Below, in pieces: positions 18,571 through 24,997 of a DNA stretch of 24,997 nucleotides (the first letter of the stretch is position 1; every line of letters begins with the position of its first letter). The notes under the pieces were generated by a model. The model worked only from the letters and a program-made list of their open reading frames with translations, was not told where the DNA came from and made no database searches. The position numbers were made by a program, and so were the translations under genes. The stretch is from Hygrocybe punicea (lineage: Eukaryota > Basidiomycota > Agaricomycetes > Agaricales > Hygrophoraceae): contig CAUVYJ010000016.1 in assembly GCA_963556145.1 (NCBI GenBank), forward strand, positions 1-24,997, in the 5' to 3' direction.

Positions 18571-18950
18571 TGGCTGTACGGATGCCGAGCGCCGGTCAAG
18601 CATGGTAAAGGATGGTACAGGTTGACGTGGCAGTTGTCAGTCAGGGGTTGAATGGCCATGGTGTACAATACTTGCAATTGAGGGATCATGGTTTATATGC
18701 CTTGGTAATTTCTACAAAGTATGGCAGATAAAGTATCGGGGCCTGATAGGTGGCTGTGTGGATGCCGAGTGCTGGTCAAGCATGGTACGGGTTGACGCGG
18801 CAGTTGTCAGTCAGGGGTTGAATGGCCATGGTGTACCATACTTGCAATTGAGGGATCATGGTTTATATGCCTTGGTAATTTCTACAAAGTATGGCATATA
18901 AAGTATCGGGCCTGATAGGTGGCTGTGTGGATGCCGAGTGCCGGTCACAT
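18571..18950. repeat. Tandem repeat, about two copies of a 170-180-bp unit
   Basis: The anchor GATGCCGAGYGCYGGTCA recurs at 18581, 18761 and 18930. The first two units are nearly identical through TGTCAGTCAGGGGTTGAATG, ATTGAGGGATCATGGTTTAT and GGTAATTTCTACAAAGTATG. A 10-base insertion (ggtaaaggat) makes unit 1 longer than unit 2. A third, partial unit ends near 18950. Confidence 0.9.
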
Positions 18951-19189
18951 CTGAGATTGAATGATAATAGTGTAGTAGCCATTGTTTATATATTCCACCA
19001 AGTGAACTAATTACATTTAAATTGAGCCAGGGATGACTTCTGGCAGGGAAGGGTGTGGAAAGGGAGGGTGGGCAGGAGACGAGAGGGTGTGGGAGAGGAT
19101 AAGCAGGCCACAAGAGCAGGCAAGGGGGATGGGGATGAAGGGGCTGGGGGCAAAGGGAGTAGTAGGGAGTGGCTTTATGAAAGTAGACT

Positions 19190-19745
19190 AGGAGGACAAC
19201 TGTTAGAGGCGTGCAACTCCGGAAGGATCGGAGTTCTTCGGAGGAGCGGAGACGTCAACTCTTGAAGTAGGTTCACTACTTCCTTAAGTCGTATTGAGAA
19301 GACGTGGACGGAGCGGAGTTAGTCCGGAGTTCCGGACTAAGTACTAAGATAACTAATGAGCTTAAGGGAAAACCTTAAGTTTGAGAGTGGGTAAGAAATA
19401 AGGAACTCAAGTTGATTTTCTGAACGGAGTTACAGGACATTGTAGTTCTAGTTTATATACTTGGTAGACTAATTGTCATGTCCTTGGAGACGTGAAGACA
19501 ATATGAACTCCGGAAAGAGGACCGGAGTTCGGAAGAAAATAAAAGGGATAAAAGGTTGCTATGTACGGTGACAAGTAAACAAAGGGGAGGAAGAGAAAAG
19601 GAGGTCGGAGTAAACGGAGATGGGGAAGAATAGTAATTAACAAGAGAAGAACAATAACGTACGCGAGAAGATAAGATAAGATAAGATAAGATAAGTCGGC
19701 GGAAAAGTCCGGAGCGGAGTTCGTCGGAATCCGGCGGAGCTGCAT
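19190..19745. repeat. CCGGAGTT/AACTCCGG-rich block with hairpins
   Basis: Many copies of CGGAGTT, TCCGGAGTT and AACTCCGG lie in both orientations, for example AGTCCGGAGTTCCGGACT near 19329 and the hairpin CTTAAGGGAAAACCTTAAG near 19361. A pentamer run AGATA x5 lies at about 19669-19695. There is no coding sequence. It may be a small non-autonomous element or the 3' end of the Plavaka element, but I could not find matching terminal repeats. Confidence 0.5.
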
Positions 19746-19902
19746 GGGATATGACAACAACTCTGGGTGTGTCAAAATGAATATCAATTTTTGGATCAGG
19801 CGTACCATACAAGTCACGTACATTACAGGCAGAGGGGTGATTAAGCGATCAGGTACTTCATTTATAGCAGCGAGCACCGGAGCATGGTTGCATCACCAAG
19901 AT

Positions 19903-22900
19903 TCATATGTCATCCATACAATCGTCCGAATCGTCACTCTCATCTAGTTGCTCAAGTTCGTTGCAGGATTCCTCCGCATCGTCCCAATCTTCGTCCTCCT
20001 CATCTTGACAAAGCTGCATCTCCTGATCAACATCAGGAACAATGTCCTCACCAATTTCAACAGCAATCTGCTCGTTCGGCATATGTGCTATTTCCTCACG
20101 TGGTAAAGGGCGCTCTAGTGCTTCACATCCCGACAATTCCAAGTCAAGGTTGTGTTCCATGTCCGTGCCATGAGAATAATGATGTCCAACGGCAAGGCCC
20201 CAGTGGTACCTCATGAGCATATCACGATCTACAAACCTAGTAAAGCGAAGTCAGTACCAAAGTAGTCAGTGGTAATATACTAGTAGCACACCTGTTGACA
20301 TAGTAACGTCACCAATCATGAGAGTCCTTCGCACAACGAGAGATCCCTTTTCCATCAGGATAGACTCTCCCATTCACAAATGCCGGAGTAAGGTGAAAAC
20401 TTCGCAAGACATCCCTGGGATTGATAAATCCAAAAGCGTCGTCATGTGCAAGGGGCGGGAAGTGAACGGAATCAAGGCGACAATCTCGCCAGGTCAAGGG
20501 TCTATTTCCAGTGTATTCAAACCATTGTACCCAGAGGAAGTAAAACCTCCTTGGTGCAAAGTCGAGCATGCCCGATCCCGTATAGATGACATTAACATGG
20601 TAAATTCCAAGAACTCGAGCATACATGAATGGATGGTGGGCCCCAATGTTCATGTTCTCTCTGTTGGCAAGCAGCATAACATTACAACGCGAGGAATTAG
20701 AGTTGATAACATCTTGAGATCGTCAGACATCGTATGTAGTGTAGTTGAACCTCGCTAAATGATGGCGATACATGCGGTCGCTTTTGAAAAAGATCTTCTC
20801 GCAGTCAACTTGACTGCAGTCAAGTGTGACAGGTGATAGACCTGGGGTTTCAGGGTTTAATAGACAAGGCTCGTCATTTTGCAAGACAGATTCTTGTCGG
20901 AGCAATTCCTTGATGCACGGCAGTAAATGCTGCTTGAGTTTCGGGACGAAATCCTAAGATGAGGTGAGCACGTCCAGCTGTGAGCACAAATACTACTGCT
21001 ACTGCTACTACAGGATCTTACCTTGACAGCAGGGTCTCCATCGTGCTTCCGTAAAAATTCTGGTATATTCACTGGGTAATTTTGGGATTGTCTGATAATA
21101 TGATGAATATTCGGCGTATGCGGAACAGACTCGTGAATAGGATTTTCAACGTTCTTATATTGTTCCCGGATACGCCGAATCCGCGTTCGACGTCGCTCTA
21201 TTTGGGTGAGTTGCCGGACAAAGTCCTTATGACTTGTACGAGAGTACCACGACTTGGGTGAATGATGCTCCAGTTCGCCCTGCCAAAAGTAACCAATCAA
21301 TCAACTTGAACTTAGGAACTGAACCACATATTGTTACACACGGGCTCGGTTGTATATGAATCGGTTGTGCCGTATCTTCTGATTGTTGCGGCGTAGTCTC
21401 CATGTGAGTGGGCTTTGTACGTGTTTAAATTGAGAGTTTTGAGCCATCGACAAGGAGAATTACCACCTGTCTCCGCAGGAGCTGCAGCATTCCCGTTTCT
21501 GGCAGGTGCAATGACCGTCTGCCGTGCACCCTCGGAAATAGTGGTAGTCACATTTTTAGCATCCTTCGGAGCATGCCTTGCAGCCATGGATTTGGTCTGG
21601 CGCTGGACATGGGCATCGTATTCTCGTTCGAGCTCCCTAGTTGTGAATGCAGAGCATGTGCCGTCCCTGAATTCATGGAGTTTCTTGCCTAAGGATTCAG
21701 TCACTGAGTCCAAAATGTTGAGCGTCAACTCATTGTGGAGGCGTAATTTGGCTAAACCATGCCAATGCGCTGTAACAAACAGAAGTTGCAGGATATGCCT
21801 ATTATGTGGTTCTGGGAGGAGTCCATCGAATACAGGAATTGCACACTAAGACACAGATTAAGTTAGGGGCATGTCTTGAATGATACGTCGCGTACCTGCA
21901 AGAGATTCTCATAATCTTGGGCTGCCATGTTTTTCAACTCCGAGCAATTCAACCGAAACCTTCAAACTGTATCCCTTCCATAGGACGTCAGTTGCCTGTA
22001 ACTGCACAATCTGGTAAGGGTAGTTGATATTATCATGAAAAGGAGAACCAACCGATGGTCCAATTCAGAGATGAGGTTGCTACCGCCATGTGATTCGAGA
22101 ATTCGAAGTAGATGGATGAACAGGGCTCTCCAGCTCCCGATCTCGACTTCGTGCATGAAATCCGGGAGTAACATTGAATATAAGTTGAAACCAAAAGGGG
22201 ACAACAGGTCTGAGAAGGCGTTCTGGATATAAATGCCAATGTCAGGATGCCGCTATATGACTGATAAACAAGCCTGTAGTCCTGTACTAGTACACGAACC
22301 TTGTTCGGAACCAAAGACAATTCCTTTAATAACTTCTCGACAATGTCACTATTAACTCCTTTTTGTTTTTGGTATATTTCCCTCTTGCAGCGATGATCAG
22401 GCTTTTTCGATGGACATCATCAACGCGGGCCAAATTCACTCGGAGATCCATGTCCCTGCGCATTCCGAGATTATGAATGCGGGTTAATGGGGCTAAACAC
22501 TGAGGGCACGGGCAGAGACCACGATTCCGGATTCCCGCAATGAGTATTCTGTTGAACATTTATAAGCACAACCCGGTCACAAAACCGTCACAAACTTACT
22601 TCTCTTGATAGTCAGCAGAGTAGCTAAATATACGGGGATAAAATCGCCTCTTGACACCATCGCAGCACATGATGACAATTCCATGCCTCCAAGCCTCAAG
22701 GAAATCCTCATCGAGTAGAATCTCCCACTGCGCATGCATGAGCTCACGAGCGCAGTACGTCAGAAACTCATCACTAGGAGCCTGACCACCTGCCGTCTGC
22801 TTGGCCGCAAAGTCTTTGAACTCAGGAGGTAACTGTCAATGATCCCAATTAACGTGTGCAGAAGTTTTACAAGAAGACAGTGCAGACCTTCTGAAAATAG

Positions 22901-24277
22901 GTGACGTGGTGACATAGCTTACAAGAAGGCTTGCACCGGTGGTATTTGGAATCATTTCCAAAAAATAAGTAGAGTGGCCAGAGTTTAGCCTCCCCAAATG
23001 ATGTGAGATGTGTTACATCGGACCAGAACATCAATGCAACGATCACTGGCGGGAGATCACACCCAGGCTCAGAAGGAGATTCTTGTAATTCTCGATGGGT
23101 GTCGATAAATGCAGGGGATGTGTAGAGTTCACTGTATGTTTGTATTATGTGTGGATTCCCCTCAGGCTGCCAGTTTAACTCGTAAGGCTCATGATGGAAA
23201 TGTTGAGCGTCAGATGTATTGTTAATTTTTTCACGAATGATGGAAACTAGACTGCGATGGTAAAAATTGGTAACTGTGAATTCCCGAGGACCGGCCGAAG
23301 GGTCAGAAGTTACGCCGCGGCGGGATTGATATGGGACGTTGATGGTTACGGGAGTATTTGTCCATCCCGCATCCGCATCCAACCACTCCTGACCATCATT
23401 GCTCCCAAGGATGTGGTTGATACGGTCCCATCGAGTTTCTTTGATTTCCGCTGGTTTAAACTCAGGATTGACAATAATGTCCACCAAATCTTTGAAACTG
23501 GATTGTGATTTCTGTACACCGCCATTCCAATACCAGTCACTGAGGAGAAACGAACTTCGGTTGGAGTAAGGATAGAAGGAAGTTAAAGGGGATTCCGAGG
23601 TAGAGCTTTTGGTGGGTATGTCAGAGAGTTCATTCAAGGAGACGTTCTCCTCTGGATCATTTGTGGGTAGCGTCGAAGCCTCGTAACGTCGGAAAAGGCC
23701 AAATATGTTCCGCTCAGTAGTAAAGACCTGGCGAAGATGACCCAGCAACGCAAGGTTTGAACCCATCAACGCAGGCTCTTCACTAGCAGGTAACTGAGGA
23801 TCTGCAACTGCCTGTGGAGGAGGAAGGTATGGGGGAGCTTGCGGTAATAAATCTCTGAAGCGCGAAGGAAGACGGCGATTCAGTCTTTTCATCCAAGGTC
23901 GACGCTCCATAATCGACAAGTTTGAATCGTCGATTTCATTTCCAGTTGCTGGGTCTTCATCCAAGACCTGCACGAGACACCATTAGTCGCTCCTGGGATC
24001 ATGTCTAGGAACATGAAACGCATACCTGGGGTGAAGTCTCGGCCGTCGGTTGGAGTACCAGACCAACTGCAGGAAGAGGTTCACAGACATCTGGAGAGTT
24101 ATTTCCCAAACGGCGCCTCTTAGATCCCTTCCAGAGTTGCTTCGCCTTGTCTAAGGCGCTAGATAGGCGTTTTTTTGTTGATGAACATGATTGCTTGTGC
24201 TTGGTGCACGCATTCTGTTGCGAGAACGACTGCCCACATATGCACGCAAGGGAGGCGTCATTCTCCGAGTCCGGCAT
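19903..24277 (-). pseudogene. Plavaka-type (EnSpm/CACTA-related) transposase, near full length, mutated
   Basis: The start is ATG at 24277 (MPDSENDASLACICGQSFSQ) and the stop TGA at 19903-19905. Exon 1 is 24277-24026, exon 2 23967-22888, with further exons to the end. The N-terminus carries a zinc-finger-like CxC...HxxxC (C12, C14, H27, C31). Exon 2 ends in the family-typical FGNDSKYHRCKPSCKLCHHV. Next come AGIRNRGLCPCPQCLAPLTR, SPFGFNLYSMLLPDFMHEVE, FTTRELEREYDAHVQ, NLNTYKAHSHGDYAATIRRY, IERRRTRIRRIREQ, VMLLANRENMNIGAHHPFMY and YFLWVQWFEYTG. The tail is acidic (DEEDEDWDDAEE). Damage: TGA at 21962-21964 (DTV_RFRLNC), TGA at 20309-20311 (DSHDW_RYYVNRFVDR), and a probable 1-nt frameshift near 22385 between AARGK and IYQKQKGVNSDIVEKLL. 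No terminal repeats or target duplication were identified. Confidence 0.88.
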
Positions 24278-24997
24278 ACTAGATCGAAATGCGTATATCA
24301 AGTTTGAAGCACTGTGCGATGATGATTACCAGGGAAGTTAAAATAACGTCGAGAAAGATGCACATCGACAGTGAGGAACTCGCACAGCGTTAGAATGCTA
24401 TGCAGTTGAGAAAGGGACAGGGACAGGCAGCGCTTGCACAACGTTGAACAATATGAAGCAGCGGTGGCCAGTCCGAGTCCGAGTCACGGTCTGACACCGT
24501 GACGGTACGGTCATGGTCATGTCACAAGTCCGAGTTGAACGTGGTCATGGTCACGGTCGGGCCTAAATGTAAATTTAAAGATTATATTTTGCTGCTAACT
24601 TTAGAAATATACTACTACTGTCGATAAATGTTCCGAACTTTCTCCTCCGAGTAAAGGGGGTAAAAAAGCTCGAAAACAAATAAAATCATGATTTCCATTA
24701 TAATAGTAGCTAATTACAATATAAAATCTACGCATCTTGTTCAGTAATTACAAAATAATAGTCCTGTCAGTCCGAAGTGTAAATATTTCCGAAGTGTAAA
24801 TATTTCATTACCCACATATTCTATGAAATTTACTTGAAAATGAAATATTTACTATTGCCTACTACGTTCAAGTTCAAGTTGGTTACACGCATAAAGTTAC
24901 GGATCTTATCGAAGAAAGTAATAAAGAAAGTCACATTATTGATGGTGGTCTTTGGAGAATTTGAAACAATATGTGAAACGCCCTGCGATGAGACATC
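24278..24997. other. Gene-free AT-rich right edge with short repeats
   Basis: No coding sequence is recognised. At 24464-24560 there is a GC-rich cluster of GTCCGAGT and CACGGTC/GGTCATGGTCA units, including the hairpin CACGGTCTGACACCGTG. At 24771-24804 a 17-bp unit (TCCGAAGTGTAAATATT) is repeated exactly twice in tandem. The remainder is AT-rich. Confidence 0.6.

Noticed and set aside
1010..21964. TGA read as an amino acid (recoding or selenocysteine) because so many in-frame TGAs occur
   Set aside because: No fungal nuclear code of this group reads TGA as sense, family alignments in memory put Arg there, the same genes also carry frameshifts, and TGA is used as a normal stop at the Plavaka end.

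Overview
The window looks like nuclear DNA of a mushroom-forming basidiomycete (Agaricomycetes). Coding regions are broken by many roughly 50-nt GT-AG introns. The recognisable families are typical of that group: a hAT transposase with a BED finger, a Plavaka-type (EnSpm/CACTA-related) transposase, a TET/JBP dioxygenase, a fungal ADAM protease and a fungal P450. It is a transposon-rich, decaying accessory region. Almost every long gene carries stops or frameshifts. I saw no rRNA, tRNA or CRISPR array.

Layout. At 273-600 (-) lies a broken fragment of an uncharacterised family. At 806-2489 (+) is an ADAM-type zinc metalloprotease pseudogene that stops right after its HEIGH zinc motif. At 2536-about 4120 (-), 47 nt further on, is a TET/JBP-type 2-oxoglutarate/Fe(II) DNA-base dioxygenase, the most intact gene here. 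At 4640-5323 (-) is a small single-pass membrane-protein ORF with two in-frame TGAs. At 6682-17850 (+) is a cytochrome P450 pseudogene split by a 9,328-bp hAT element (7524-16851). That element has 23-bp perfect terminal inverted repeats and a perfect 8-bp target duplication. Joining the two P450 halves through one target-site copy restores the reading frame at the join.

Inside the hAT element, left to right: CGGCT-rich subterminal repeats; a five-copy palindrome array; a passenger gene on + (8185-10777) encoding about 846 residues of unknown function; the hAT transposase on - (10899-14351), convergent with the passenger gene; further palindromic repeats; a decayed BCS1-like AAA-ATPase fragment with host-type introns; and the right CGGCT-rich end. 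The right part of the window holds a repeat field (17.9-19.9 kb) and a complete-length but mutated Plavaka transposase (19903-24277, -), followed by AT-rich, gene-free sequence.

The unifying signal is the kind of damage. Eight in-frame stops across six genes are all TGA, mostly where the family or context suggests arginine. CGA to TGA is the only C-to-T change at CpG on the coding strand that makes a stop. This fits deamination of methylated CpG, and it is notable beside a gene for an enzyme family that oxidises 5-methylcytosine. The least described unit is the hAT element with its large passenger gene and palindrome arrays.
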